64,000 nucleotides of DNA from Xanthobacter autotrophicus. Its GTDB lineage: Bacteria > Pseudomonadota > Alphaproteobacteria > Rhizobiales > Xanthobacteraceae. The translations under genes were made by a program, and so were the position numbers. Shown in pieces: positions 52,370-61,502 of this stretch. The stretch lies in assembly GCF_043194295.1 (NCBI RefSeq), contig NZ_JBAFVK010000010.1; one strand, written 5' to 3'. The number at the start of each line of letters is the position of its first letter. Within the stretch, counting starts at the first letter, position 1. Under the pieces are notes generated by a model. The model made no database searches. It was not told the DNA's origin and saw only the letters and a program-made list of their open reading frames with translations.

Positions 52370-53356
52370 CTAAGTACGGACCACTGTTCTGCCTCGGACG
52401 CGGCCGGCAAGGATGTCATCGGCAAGCTTGGGGAGGTCATCGAGGCCGACTTCCTGCGTCACCAGATCGAGGTCGCCCGGCTCAAGCAGTTCCGAAAGGC
52501 GCTTCCACGCGTGCGCGCGCCGCTGCGTGGGACAATTCACGGAATCGACCCCGAGGAGCGCCACGTTCCGCAGGATGAAGGGGAAGACCGTGGTCGGCAG
52601 GTCTGTCGATGCGGCGAGGCCGCAGGCGGCCACCGCGCCGCCATAGACGGTCGAGGCGAGCACGTTGGCAAGGATATGCCCACCGACCGTGTCGACCGCC
52701 CCATGCCAGCGCTCGCCCTGCAGGGGCTTCCCCGCTGCCGCGTAGGTGTCGCGATCGACGATGTCGGCGGCTCCGATGCTCTTCAGGAAGTCTTCCTCGC
52801 TGCGGCGGCCGGTCAGGGCACTCACCTTGTACCCGAGGCGCGAGAGCAGGCGCACCGCGACACTGCCCACACCACCCGCCGCGCCCGTGACCAGCACGTT
52901 GCCGCCGGCGGCGATGCCGTAGCGTTGCAGGGCATCCACGCAGAGCATGGCGGTGAGGCCCGCGGTGCCGATCGCCATGGCCTGGCGGCTGGACAGCCCT
53001 TCGGGCAGTTTCACCAGCCATTCGCTCTTCACGCGCGCCCGCTGCGCAAAGCCGCCGGACCAGTTTTCGCCCACGCCCCAACCGGTGAGCACCACCTTGT
53101 CGCCGGGCTGGAAGTCGGGAGAGGCGCTGGAGCGAACGGTGCCGGCAAAGTCGATGCCCGGCACCATGGGCAAGGCACGCAGGATGCGGCTGAGGCCCTT
53201 GAGGGCGAGCCCGTCCTTATAGTTGAACGAAGAGTATTCGACATCGACCGTTACATCCGCCTCGGGCAGATCCGCTTCGGTGATGGTTTCGAGAGCGATG
53301 GACTGACCAGCCTCTGTCTTTCGCGCCATGAGGGCGCGAAATGTTTCGTTGCTCAT
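52370..53356 (-). CDS. acuI: acryloyl-CoA reductase-like MDR oxidoreductase (AcuI/YhdH family)
   Basis: The 328-residue medium-chain reductase matches the AcuI/YhdH family: YSSFNYKDGLALKG, VPGIDFAGTV, DKVVLTGWGVGENWSGGFAQ, the NADPH motif VLVTGAAGGVGSVAVRLLSRLG and GGAVAACGLAASTDLPTTVFPFILRNV with LLGVDSV. AcuI reduces acryloyl-CoA to propionyl-CoA with NADPH and protects against acrylate-type electrophiles. AGGGAAA lies eight bases before the ATG. The gene lies next to a GntR/FCD regulator and across from CoA-ligase and enoyl-CoA hydratase genes, consistent with a C3 acid pathway. Confidence 0.87.
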   Translation of the reverse strand: MSNETFRALMARKTEAGQSIALETITEADLPEADVTVDVEYSSFNYKDGLALKGLSRILRALPMVPGIDFAGTVRSSASPDFQPGDKVVLTGWGVGENWSGGFAQRARVKSEWLVKLPEGLSSRQAMAIGTAGLTAMLCVDALQRYGIAAGGNVLVTGAAGGVGSVAVRLLSRLGYKVSALTGRRSEEDFLKSIGAADIVDRDTYAAAGKPLQGERWHGAVDTVGGHILANVLASTVYGGAVAACGLAASTDLPTTVFPFILRNVALLGVDSVNCPTQRRAHAWKRLSELLEPGDLDLVTQEVGLDDLPKLADDILAGRVRGRTVVRT

Positions 53357-53420
53357 GCGACGTTTCCCTGTGGTCTTGTCTGTGAAACACCAGATCCAGC
53401 CCGATGCCTGCGAACGGGCG

Positions 53421-54161
53421 TCAACGGCGAGGGGCTTTGCGGGCCTCGTCGGCCTTCGCATACTGAGCGCGGATGTAGTGGACGAGCCCGCCGAGGGCCT
53501 CGACGGCGGCCTCGCCGTCCCGCTCCCTCAGGGCCGCGAGCATGCGCTCGTGATGGCTGACGATCTCCTTCCGGTCGCGAACGCGGAAGATGATCATGTT
53601 GCTCACCGGCATGAGGGCTTCCACCACCGCGTTCATGAGGAAGCGCAGCAGTGCGTTGCCCGCCGCGTCCACCACTGCCCGATGGAAGCGCACGTCGGAG
53701 GCGCAGAAATCCTGGTCGGAGACGGCGGCTGTCTTCTGCAGGGCGATCTCCGCCTCCAGCGCCGCAAGATGGGCGTCGGTGCGGTTCTGCGCGGCGAGGC
53801 GGCAGCACACGGCCTCCATCTCCAGCCGGGCCGTGGCCATCTCCTCAAGCGTGATGCCGCCGCTCGCCACCATGAGGGTGACCGAGGTGCCGAGGCTGGC
53901 CGCCAGATCCTCGGCCGACGGCCCGGTGACGAACGTGCCGCCGGTCGGTCCCCGCCGCGAGCGGATGAGGTGGCGCGCCGCCAGACGCTTCAGCGCCTCG
54001 CGCACGGTGGGGCGCGACACGCCGAACTGGGCGGCCAGTTCCTCTTCGGTCGGCAGGCGCTCGTCCACCTTGAGCCGCCCGTCCACGATCGCCTGCTGAA
54101 GCTGGTCCGCGATCTGGCTGGCGGCGCTGGTGGTGACAATCTGGCCGTAAGTCGGTTCCAT
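53421..54161 (-). CDS. FadR-type GntR regulator with FCD domain
   Basis: The 246-residue regulator has a winged helix-turn-helix (KVDERLPTEEELAAQFGVSRPTVREALKRLAARHLI, about 32-66), the wing RRGPTGGTFV and an FCD ligand domain (about 95-235) with DVRFHRAVVDAAGN and SHHERMLAAL as probable metal/ligand residues. It sits upstream of acuI on the same strand and divergent from the binding-protein/MFS/CoA-ligase operon. The start at MEPTYGQIV fits the family better than a Met nine codons upstream. Confidence 0.9.
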   Translation of the reverse strand: MEPTYGQIVTTSAASQIADQLQQAIVDGRLKVDERLPTEEELAAQFGVSRPTVREALKRLAARHLIRSRRGPTGGTFVTGPSAEDLAASLGTSVTLMVASGGITLEEMATARLEMEAVCCRLAAQNRTDAHLAALEAEIALQKTAAVSDQDFCASDVRFHRAVVDAAGNALLRFLMNAVVEALMPVSNMIIFRVRDRKEIVSHHERMLAALRERDGEAAVEALGGLVHYIRAQYAKADEARKAPRR

Positions 54162-54231
54162 CTGGTTTGCCCGCACTCCCTGTCTCACCTTCTTGGTCTC
54201 AGAAGTGGACGGTCAAATCAACCTAAAAATT

Positions 54232-54246
54232 ATTTGTTTGACAAAT
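54232..54246. promoter_or_regulatory. candidate GntR operator
   Basis: A perfect 15-bp palindrome, ATTTGT-TTG-ACAAAT, lies in the AT-rich divergent spacer between the GntR/FCD gene and the operon on the other strand. It contains TTGACA, a potential -35 element. FCD-type GntR proteins often bind TTGT/ACAA dyads, so control of both directions by the adjacent regulator is likely. Confidence 0.62.
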
Positions 54247-54319
54247 AGGGGAATGAACGTCTTCGTTTGGGTGATCGCGGACGAAGACGCCGCGGCCGAA
54301 CAATGCCAGGGAGAGAAAA

Positions 54320-55531
54320 ATGCGCGCTGCCATTGCCGCGGCGGCCATGCTGTCATGCGTGGTCGCAGCCCATGCGGAAGACCTTCCCACCTTCCGCATC
54401 GGCGTGCTCAACGACCAGTCGAGCCTCTATTCAGACATTGCCGGCCCTGGTTCCGTCACCGCGGCGCAGATGGCGGTGGAGGATTTCAAGCCGGAAAAGC
54501 ACGGCTTCAAGGTGGAAGTGGTCGCGGCCGACCACCAGAACAAGGCGGACGTGGGCTCCTCCATCGCCCGGCGCTGGTTCGACCTCGACAAGGTGGACGC
54601 CATCGTCGACGTGCCCACCTCGTCGGTCGCGCTCGCCGTCGCCGACATCAGCCGCGACAAGAACAAGGTCTTTCTCGTCGCCAGTGCCGGCACCTCGGAC
54701 CTCACCGGCAAGGCCTGCTCGCCCAACACGGTCCACTGGACCTACGACACCTGGGCTCTGGCCAACGGCACGGCCCGCGCCATGATCAAGCAGGGCGGCT
54801 CGTCCTGGTACTTTCTCACTGCCGACTACGCCTTCGGCCACGCCCTGGAGCGCGACGCCGCCGAGGTGGTGAAGGCCAATGGCGGACAGGTGATGGGCCG
54901 CGCGCTGGCGCCGTTCCAGACCTCGGACTTCTCGTCCTTCATCCTGCAGGCCCAGGGCAGCGGGGCAAAGGTGGTGGCGCTGGCCAATTCCGGCGGCGAC
55001 ACCATCAATTCCGTCAAACAGGCGGCCGAGTTCGGCCTCACCCAGAAGCAGAAGCTGGTGAGCCTGCTCATCTTCCTGTCGGACATCCACGCCCTCGGCC
55101 TCAAGACGGCACAGGGCCTGATGCTGACAAACGCCTTCTACTGGGACCTCAACGACGGCACCCGCGCTTTCGGCAAGGCCTTCGGCGCCCGCAACAACGG
55201 CCGCATGCCCACCATGAACCAGGCCGGCACCTATGCCTCCACCCTGCACTGGATGAAGGCCATCGCCGCCATGGACAAGGCGAAGGCGCACGACGGAGCG
55301 GCCGTGGTGGCGCAGATGAAGGCCATGCCCACGGACGACCCGCTGTTCGGCAAGGGCGAGATCCGCGCGGATGGGCGCACCATTCACGACATGTACCTGT
55401 GGCAGGTGAAAGCGCCGGCCGACTCCAAGGGCCCCTACGATTATCTCAAGCTCATCGCCACCATCCCCGGCGCCGAGGCCTTCCGCCCCATGTCGCCGGA
55501 GACCTGCCCCATGCTGAAGAAGGCCGGCTGA
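54320..55531 (+). CDS. type I periplasmic substrate-binding protein, without ABC permeases nearby
   Basis: The 403-residue precursor has a signal peptide (about 1-20, ending AHAED) and a Leu/Ile/Val-type binding fold: FRIGVLNDQSSLYSDIAGPGSV, KVEVVAADHQNKADVGSSIARRW and NTVHWTYDTWALA. No permease or ATPase follows; an MFS gene does. It may share the Liv-type transporter located 5 kb upstream or serve as a periplasmic sensor. AGGGAGAG is a good ribosome binding site. Confidence 0.87.
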   Translation: MRAAIAAAAMLSCVVAAHAEDLPTFRIGVLNDQSSLYSDIAGPGSVTAAQMAVEDFKPEKHGFKVEVVAADHQNKADVGSSIARRWFDLDKVDAIVDVPTSSVALAVADISRDKNKVFLVASAGTSDLTGKACSPNTVHWTYDTWALANGTARAMIKQGGSSWYFLTADYAFGHALERDAAEVVKANGGQVMGRALAPFQTSDFSSFILQAQGSGAKVVALANSGGDTINSVKQAAEFGLTQKQKLVSLLIFLSDIHALGLKTAQGLMLTNAFYWDLNDGTRAFGKAFGARNNGRMPTMNQAGTYASTLHWMKAIAAMDKAKAHDGAAVVAQMKAMPTDDPLFGKGEIRADGRTIHDMYLWQVKAPADSKGPYDYLKLIATIPGAEAFRPMSPETCPMLKKAG

Positions 55532-55532
55532 G

Positions 55533-56765
55533 GTGGGCGCGCCGGCGCAGCCCGTCATCCCGCTGAAGGGCAAGGCCTTCTCCCTGGCGATCCTCGTGAT
55601 CGCCGAGGTCGCCGCCATGGCGACCTGGTTCGCCACGACCGCCTCCCTCGGCGCCATCCGGGCACAATGGGACCTGTCGCCGTTCCAGGAGGCCCTGCTC
55701 ACCAGTTCCGTGCAGGCGGGCTTCGTCGCCGGCACGCTTCTAAGCGCGCTGCTCTCCCTCGCCGACCGGGCGGACCTGAGGACCCTGTTCTCGGCGTCCG
55801 CCCTCGTCGCCGCGTTGGCCAACGGCGCAATCCTGCTGTTCGAGCCCACCGACCCGGCCGTGGCGATCCTGCGCTTTGTCACCGGCATGTGCATGGCGGG
55901 TGTCTATCCGGTGGGAATGAAGCTTGCCGCCACCTGGGCGCGGGGCGACCTGGGCCTGCTCATCGGCATGCTGGTGGCGGCTCTTACGCTGGGCTCCGCG
56001 TCGCCGCACGCCATGGCGGCCATCGGCGGGCTCGACTGGCGGGCGCCCGTCGCGGGCGCGGCCGCGAGCGCTCTCATCGCCGCGGTCCTCATCCGCTTCG
56101 CGCAATTGGGGCCCAACCAAGCCAAGGCGCCGCCCTTGCGCCTGTCCAATGCCCTCGATGCCTTCCGCCGGCCGGCGCTGCGGCTCGCCAACCTCGGCTA
56201 TTTCGGCCACATGTGGGAACTCTACGCCATGTGGGCGTGGATCGGCGCCTTCTTCGCAGCGAGCTTCGCCATGCGCTACGGGGACGCCCCGCCCTTCGAC
56301 CCGCGTCTCGCCACCTTCGCGGTGGTGGCCATCGGCGCGCTGGGCGCGCTCGGCGGCGGGTTCGCGGCGGATCGTCTCGGCCGTACACTCGTCACCGCCC
56401 TGTCCATGGCCGTGAGCGGCCTGTGCGCGGCGGGCATCGGCCTGCTCTTCGGCGCCTCCCCCTGGCTGCTGCTGCCTGTCGCCCTGGTCTGGGGCGTGAG
56501 CGTGATCGCCGATTCCGCGCAATTCTCCGCCGCCGTCACCGAATTGTCCGACCGGAGCCTGGTGGGCACCATGCTCACGGTTCAGACCTGCGTCGGCTTC
56601 CTCATCACCCTGGCGAGCATCCATCTGCTGCCCTATGCGGTGGATCTGCTCGGCTGGCGCTACGCCTTCTGCCTGCTGGCCATCGGCCCCTTCCTCGGCG
56701 TCCTCGCCATGCTCCGCCTCAGGCTGCGACCCGAGGCTTCAGCCATGGCAGGCGGTCGCCGCTGA
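55533..56765 (+). CDS. MFS transporter
   Basis: A 410-residue protein with twelve predicted membrane helices and the MFS layout. Acidic and basic charges in the loop after helix 2 (SLADRADLRTLF) and GMCMAGVYPVGMKLAATW in helix 5 mark the family. It resembles cyanate/nitrate-type (CynX-like) or carboxylate carriers more than drug exporters. A GTG start one base after the upstream stop is assumed. Uptake of the acid metabolised by the following two enzymes is the simplest role. Confidence 0.82.
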   Translation: MGAPAQPVIPLKGKAFSLAILVIAEVAAMATWFATTASLGAIRAQWDLSPFQEALLTSSVQAGFVAGTLLSALLSLADRADLRTLFSASALVAALANGAILLFEPTDPAVAILRFVTGMCMAGVYPVGMKLAATWARGDLGLLIGMLVAALTLGSASPHAMAAIGGLDWRAPVAGAAASALIAAVLIRFAQLGPNQAKAPPLRLSNALDAFRRPALRLANLGYFGHMWELYAMWAWIGAFFAASFAMRYGDAPPFDPRLATFAVVAIGALGALGGGFAADRLGRTLVTALSMAVSGLCAAGIGLLFGASPWLLLPVALVWGVSVIADSAQFSAAVTELSDRSLVGTMLTVQTCVGFLITLASIHLLPYAVDLLGWRYAFCLLAIGPFLGVLAMLRLRLRPEASAMAGGRR

Positions 56766-56785
56766 CGTTACCCGACGAGGCACCC

Positions 56786-57607
56786 ATGACCTATTCCAAG
56801 ATCCTCTACGAGACGCTCCATGGCGTCGCCCGCATCACCCTCAACCGGCCCGAGCGCACCAATGCCCTGGATCAGGAGATGCTGGGCGAAATCAATGCCG
56901 CCATGGACGAGGCCGAGGCCGATGCGGAAGTGAAGGCGGTGATCGTGCGCGGAGCCGGCAACGCCTTCTCCTCCGGCTTCGACCTGAAGGCGCAGATGGA
57001 GGCGCGCCCGGCGGGCGTGGATGCCTGGCGCCCGCTGCTGCGCAAGGATTTCGACACGGTGATGCGGTTCTGGCATTGCCCCAAGCCCACCATCGCGGCG
57101 GTGCGCGGCCCGTGCCTTGCCGGTGCCTGTGAGCTGGCCCTCGCCTGCGACATGACCATCGCCTCCGAGGATGCCTTCTTCGGCGAGCCGGAATTGAAGT
57201 TCGGTGCCGGCATCGTGGTGATGCTGCTGCCCTGGATCGTCGGGCCCAAGATCGCCAAGGAGATCATCCTCCTCGGCGAGGACCGGGTACCGGCACGGCG
57301 CGCCGCCGAGATCGGCATGATCAACCGTGTGGTCGCTGCCGAGAGCCTCGACGCCGAGGCCCTGCGCATCGCCCGGCACATCGGGGCCATCGATCCTGGC
57401 CTGGTGAAGGAGACCAAGCGCGCACTCAACCGGGCGCTGGAGACGCAGGGCATGTTGCAGGCGCTGGAAAGCGCGCTGGAGATCGATCTCGCCATCGAGG
57501 GTGCCGGCTCGCCCGACAAGATCGCCTTCTTCGATGTCGCCCGACGCGACGGGCTGAGGGCAGCCATCGCCTGGCGCGACGCGCGCTTTCCCGCCCGCGA
57601 CGCCTGA
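56786..57607 (+). CDS. enoyl-CoA hydratase/isomerase family protein
   Basis: The 273-residue crotonase-fold enzyme starts MTYSKILYETLHGVARITLNRPERTNAL-like, with the oxyanion-hole segments GNAFSSGFDLKAQ and VRGPCLAGACELALACD, and a potential catalytic Glu in FGEPELKFGAG. It can hydrate an alpha,beta-unsaturated acyl-CoA or act as an isomerase. Being between an MFS carrier and a CoA ligase, it should act on the ligase product. Confidence 0.87.
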   Translation: MTYSKILYETLHGVARITLNRPERTNALDQEMLGEINAAMDEAEADAEVKAVIVRGAGNAFSSGFDLKAQMEARPAGVDAWRPLLRKDFDTVMRFWHCPKPTIAAVRGPCLAGACELALACDMTIASEDAFFGEPELKFGAGIVVMLLPWIVGPKIAKEIILLGEDRVPARRAAEIGMINRVVAAESLDAEALRIARHIGAIDPGLVKETKRALNRALETQGMLQALESALEIDLAIEGAGSPDKIAFFDVARRDGLRAAIAWRDARFPARDA

Positions 57608-57617
57608 GGAGATCGCC

Positions 57618-59036
57618 ATGCCCCCGGACACACGGCCAGGCGCACTCTGCGGCATTCTTTCAACGGCAACTGGCGCAGTCGAGGATGACTGCGCCACCTC
57701 GGAGACGGGGGACCTTGCATCGGCCGCCGCGGTTCTTGCCGCGCGCCTTGGCGCCGCCGGGGTCCGGCCCGACGAGCCGGTGGTGGTGACCGTTGCCAAC
57801 CGCGTGGCGGACCTCGCCGCGCTGTTCGGCGTCTGGCAGGCGGGGGGCGTGGTGGTTCCACTCCATGCCGCAGCCGCCGAGACCACGCGCGCGGCGATGC
57901 TTGAACAGGTCCGCCCCCGCTTCCTCCTCGCCGATGGCGAACTGATCACCCTGGCCGATGCCCCGCCGCCGGAGCGTCCGTTGCTGCGGGGCGCGGCGCT
58001 GGTGGTGTTCACATCCGGCTCCACCGGCAAGCCGAAGGGCGTCGTGATCGGCCACGATCGCCTGGCGGCGAAGCTCGACGCCCTGCAGGAGGTTCTGCGG
58101 CTGTCGCCGCTGGATACGGTCGTCCTGCCGCTGCAGCTCATTTTCATCTTCGGCCTGTGGGTGGCGCTGCTGTCGCTCCGGGCGGGAGCGCGGTTGGTGC
58201 TCGTGGGCAAGTTCTCGCCTGCCGCGCTGCGCCAGCGGCTTCAAGGTGCGACGGTGCTGGCCACCGTGCCCTCCATGCTGCGGACCATGTTCGGCGAGGG
58301 AGAGATGGAGGCGCCCGCGCTGCGTGCCATCCTCACCGGCGGCGAGGCGCTGGGCGCGCACTTGTCCGGCCAGATCTCCCTCCAGTTGCCCGGTGCCGGT
58401 GTCTTCGACCTCTACGGCCTGACCGAGACGGGGTCCTGCGACTTCTGCCTGGCGCCACGCGATGCTGCGTCCGGCCGCGGCTCCATCGGCTTGCCGACCC
58501 GGGGCGTCACCTACCGCATATCCGCTGATGACGCTGCCCCCGTTACGGCACCGGCAGGCGCGCCACGGGGCGAGCTGCAGGTTCGCTCGCCGTTCGGCAT
58601 GCTGGGGTATCTGGACAATCCGGATCTGACCGAGGCCGCGTTTGTTGATGGTTATTTCCGCACCGGCGACGTGGCGCGCCAGCGTCCTGATGGGTTCGTC
58701 GAAATCGTCGGCCGCATCAAGGAGATCATCTCGCGCGGCGGCAACAAGATCGCTCCGGCCGAGATCGAGCTGATGCTGTCGGCGCACCCCGAGGTGGCAC
58801 AGGTGCTTTGTGCGGGCGTCCCGGACCTGCGGCTGGGCGAGGCCCTGCATGTCGCCGTGGTCCTCAAGCCGGGGCGCACCGCGTCCGCCGACGCGCTTCG
58901 CGATTGGTGCAAGGGACGGACAGAGCGCTTCAAGGTGCCTGACGTGATCCATATGGTCGATGTGCTTCCGACGGGCCCCACCGGAAAGGCCCTGCGCGCG
59001 GGAATTCGGGCGTTGGCCCAGGCCCGCAAGCTGTAG
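57618..59036 (+). CDS. AMP-dependent acyl-CoA synthetase/ligase
   Basis: The 472-residue adenylate-forming enzyme is on the short side but complete. Motifs are VVFTSGSTGKPKGVV (about 129-143), the DLYGLTETG motif, YFRTGDVARQRPDG, GRIKEIISRGGNKIAPAEIE and the terminal Lys in GPTGKALR. It activates a carboxylic acid with ATP and CoA. Starts ten bases after the hydratase stop with GAGGAG-like signal. A short-chain or aromatic acid is likely; specificity cannot be read. Confidence 0.88.
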   Translation: MPPDTRPGALCGILSTATGAVEDDCATSETGDLASAAAVLAARLGAAGVRPDEPVVVTVANRVADLAALFGVWQAGGVVVPLHAAAAETTRAAMLEQVRPRFLLADGELITLADAPPPERPLLRGAALVVFTSGSTGKPKGVVIGHDRLAAKLDALQEVLRLSPLDTVVLPLQLIFIFGLWVALLSLRAGARLVLVGKFSPAALRQRLQGATVLATVPSMLRTMFGEGEMEAPALRAILTGGEALGAHLSGQISLQLPGAGVFDLYGLTETGSCDFCLAPRDAASGRGSIGLPTRGVTYRISADDAAPVTAPAGAPRGELQVRSPFGMLGYLDNPDLTEAAFVDGYFRTGDVARQRPDGFVEIVGRIKEIISRGGNKIAPAEIELMLSAHPEVAQVLCAGVPDLRLGEALHVAVVLKPGRTASADALRDWCKGRTERFKVPDVIHMVDVLPTGPTGKALRAGIRALAQARKL

Positions 59037-59173
59037 TGGCGAGGGGCCCGGCATCTATCGTCGGATAGCTTCATGCCAACAGGCCAAGGCCGACCTCGGC
59101 CGACACCGATGGCCCAAAAATCCTTTGATTTCTGGAAGAGAGCGACGGTGATCGACGTCAGTCGACGGGCAAA

Positions 59174-59248
<75 letters not shown>

Positions 59249-59304
59249 GCCGTATTTCTGCTCTAGCAGCGCAGCCGCGGCGCCACAAGATCCCCGAAAA
59301 GGAG

Positions 59305-59330
59305 CGGCCCCGCCTTTTGGGGCGGGGCCG
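59305..59330 (-). terminator. terminator-like hairpin after MHS transporter gene
   Basis: A perfect 10-bp GC-rich stem (CGGCCCCGCC / GGCGGGGCCG) with a six-base loop lies 44 bp past the transporter stop. On the minus strand it is followed by CTCCTTTTCG, a short T-run. It also separates the transporter from the tRNA. Confidence 0.55.
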
Positions 59331-59373
59331 TCCTGCCGGGCCGGGCGCGATGCGGGGGAACCGCGCGCCGGCG

Positions 59374-61041
59374 TCAGTGCCAGTGATCGATGTTGCGATC
59401 CTTGGTCTCGGGCACGAACAGGAGACCAATGACGAAAGTCATCAGGGCGATCACGATCGGGTACCAGAGGCCGTAGTAGATGTCGCCGGTGGCCGCCACC
59501 ATGGCGAAGGCGGTGGCCGGCAAAAGGCCGCCGAACCAGCCGTTGCCGATGTGGTAGGGCAACGACATGGAGGTGTAGCGGATGCTGGCCGGGAACAGTT
59601 CCACCAGCGCTGCCGCGATGGGGCCGTACACCATGGTCACGAACAGCACCAGGATGAACAGCAGCCCGATCACCGCCGCCGTACGGGGCTGGAAGATGTC
59701 GAACGGATGGGACATCTTGACGATGTCCTTGTTGGTCGCCGCACTGGGGTAGCCGGCCGCCTGAAGCGCCGCGATGGCGGTCTTCGAGAAGTCGGCGGTG
59801 TAGGGCACCACGGCGTCGTTCACCTTCAGCTGCACCGGTGAGCCGGCGGGGCCTGCTTCCGTCGAGTATTTCACCGAGGACTTCGCGAGGAAGTCGCGGG
59901 CGATATCGCACGGGGCGGAATAGATCCGGGTGCCGACGGGGTTGAACAGGCTGCCGCAGTTGGCGGGATCGGACACCACCGTCACCCGCACGTTCTGGAT
60001 CGCTTTCTCCAGCGCCGGGTTGGCGTAGGAGGTGATCATGTTGAACAGTGGGAAATAGCTCGCCGCGGCGATCAGGCAGCCGGCCAGGATGATGGGCTTG
60101 CGGCCGATCTTGTCGGAGAGCCAGCCGAAGAACACGAAGAAGCCGGTGCCGAACACCAGCGACCAGGCGATCAGCAGGTTGGAGGTGTAGCCATCGACCT
60201 TCAGGATCGATTGCAGGAAGAACAGGGCATAGAACTGGCCCGTATACCACACCACGCCCTGGCCAGCGACGAGGCCGAACAGGGCGAGCAGCACGATCTT
60301 CAGGTTCGACCAGCGGCCGAATGCTTCCTTCAGCGGCGCCTTGGAGGTGGTGCCGTCTTCCTTCATCTTCTTGAAGGTCGGGCTTTCCGAGAGCTGGAGG
60401 CGAATCCAGACCGAAACGCCGAGCAGCACGATGGAGACCAGGAAGGGAATGCGCCAGCCCCAGTCGCGGAAGGCCTCCTCGCCGGTGAGGGTCCGGGTGA
60501 AGAGGATGATGATGAGCGACAGGAACAGGCCCAGCGTCGCCGTGGTCTGGATCCAAGAGGTGTAGAAGCCGCGGCGGCCGTGGGGGGCGTGCTCGGCCAC
60601 ATAGGTGGCGGCGCCGCCATATTCACCACCGAGCGCGAGGCCCTGGAGCAGGCGCAGCGCGATGAGGATGATGGGCGCGGCAATGCCGATGGTGGCGGCA
60701 TTGGGCAGGATGCCGACGATGAAGGTCGACAGGCCCATGATCAGGATGGTGACGAGGAAGGTATACTTGCGGCCCACCAGGTCGCCCACGCGGCCGAACA
60801 CGATGGCGCCGAACGGGCGCACCAGGAAGCCGGCGGCGAAGGCCAGCAGGGCGAAGATATCCCGGGTCGCCGGCGGATAGGCGCTGAAGAACTGGGCGCC
60901 GATGATGGCCGCGAGCGAGCCGTAGAGATAGAAGTCGTACCATTCGAATACAGTGCCGAGGGAGGAGGCGAAGATGACCTTCTTTTCCTCCCGGCTCATG
61001 GGACGCGCCTTGGCGGGCGCCGTTGCAGTCGTCACGCTCAT
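59374..61041 (-). CDS. MHS-family MFS transporter with long periplasmic insert
   Basis: The 555-residue protein has the metabolite:H+ symporter pattern: SSLGTVFEWYDFYLYGSLA near the start, FGRVGDLVGRKYTFLV, RLLQGLALGGEYGGAATYVAEHAP and RGFYTSWIQT. Twelve membrane helices are predicted. It is about 100 residues longer than ShiA or ProP because of an extra segment at about 340-452, between helices 8 and 9, with two Cys (362 and 378) that could form a disulfide. Substrates of relatives include proline betaine, shikimate and dicarboxylates. The gene is monocistronic. Confidence 0.88.
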   Translation of the reverse strand: MSVTTATAPAKARPMSREEKKVIFASSLGTVFEWYDFYLYGSLAAIIGAQFFSAYPPATRDIFALLAFAAGFLVRPFGAIVFGRVGDLVGRKYTFLVTILIMGLSTFIVGILPNAATIGIAAPIILIALRLLQGLALGGEYGGAATYVAEHAPHGRRGFYTSWIQTTATLGLFLSLIIILFTRTLTGEEAFRDWGWRIPFLVSIVLLGVSVWIRLQLSESPTFKKMKEDGTTSKAPLKEAFGRWSNLKIVLLALFGLVAGQGVVWYTGQFYALFFLQSILKVDGYTSNLLIAWSLVFGTGFFVFFGWLSDKIGRKPIILAGCLIAAASYFPLFNMITSYANPALEKAIQNVRVTVVSDPANCGSLFNPVGTRIYSAPCDIARDFLAKSSVKYSTEAGPAGSPVQLKVNDAVVPYTADFSKTAIAALQAAGYPSAATNKDIVKMSHPFDIFQPRTAAVIGLLFILVLFVTMVYGPIAAALVELFPASIRYTSMSLPYHIGNGWFGGLLPATAFAMVAATGDIYYGLWYPIVIALMTFVIGLLFVPETKDRNIDHWH

Positions 61042-61502
61042 GGAAAAGTCCCTCCCGTCGCATCAGGGCTCCGCCGGGGCGGATGTCGAACTGAACACGA
61101 TCTGTCGGAAGGCGGGCCGCATCGGCGCAACGCAAGGAATCCGCGCGCGCGGGATGCGGCGGTGTCCTTTGGCGTTCCTCCGTCGGCCCGCCGCGTCCGC
61201 CTCTGGCGTGCGGATCTGTTCCGGCAGGCTTTTACTTGGTCAAAGCTTTTACTTGGTCAAAAGAGAGCGCGGTGTCCGATCGGATTGAACCGATCCGGTC
61301 AGCGTGCTCAGGAGCCGGACCCGCCCAGATTCATGCGATCTGAATCGGCGCGTGCTCCCAAGCGCGATGCGCCACGGCAATACCATGACGAAGGCCGCGC
61401 ATAGTTACGATTGGTCATTGGTCTTAGGTGCAGCCGCGAACAGTTTCGCGGCACTGCAAGATGTTCGGCCGCCAATGCTTGGCCGGGTCCGGCGTTCGGC
61501 GG
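61042..61502. other. 461-bp non-coding region with 17-bp direct repeat
   Basis: No gene is supported here. A perfect direct repeat of GCTTTTACTTGGTCAAA occurs in tandem at 61228-61261, about 190 bp upstream of the MHS transporter start. It could be a pair of regulator sites or a recent duplication. The rest shows nothing recognisable; the first bases upstream of the transporter contain GGGAGGGAC as its ribosome binding site. Confidence 0.6.
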
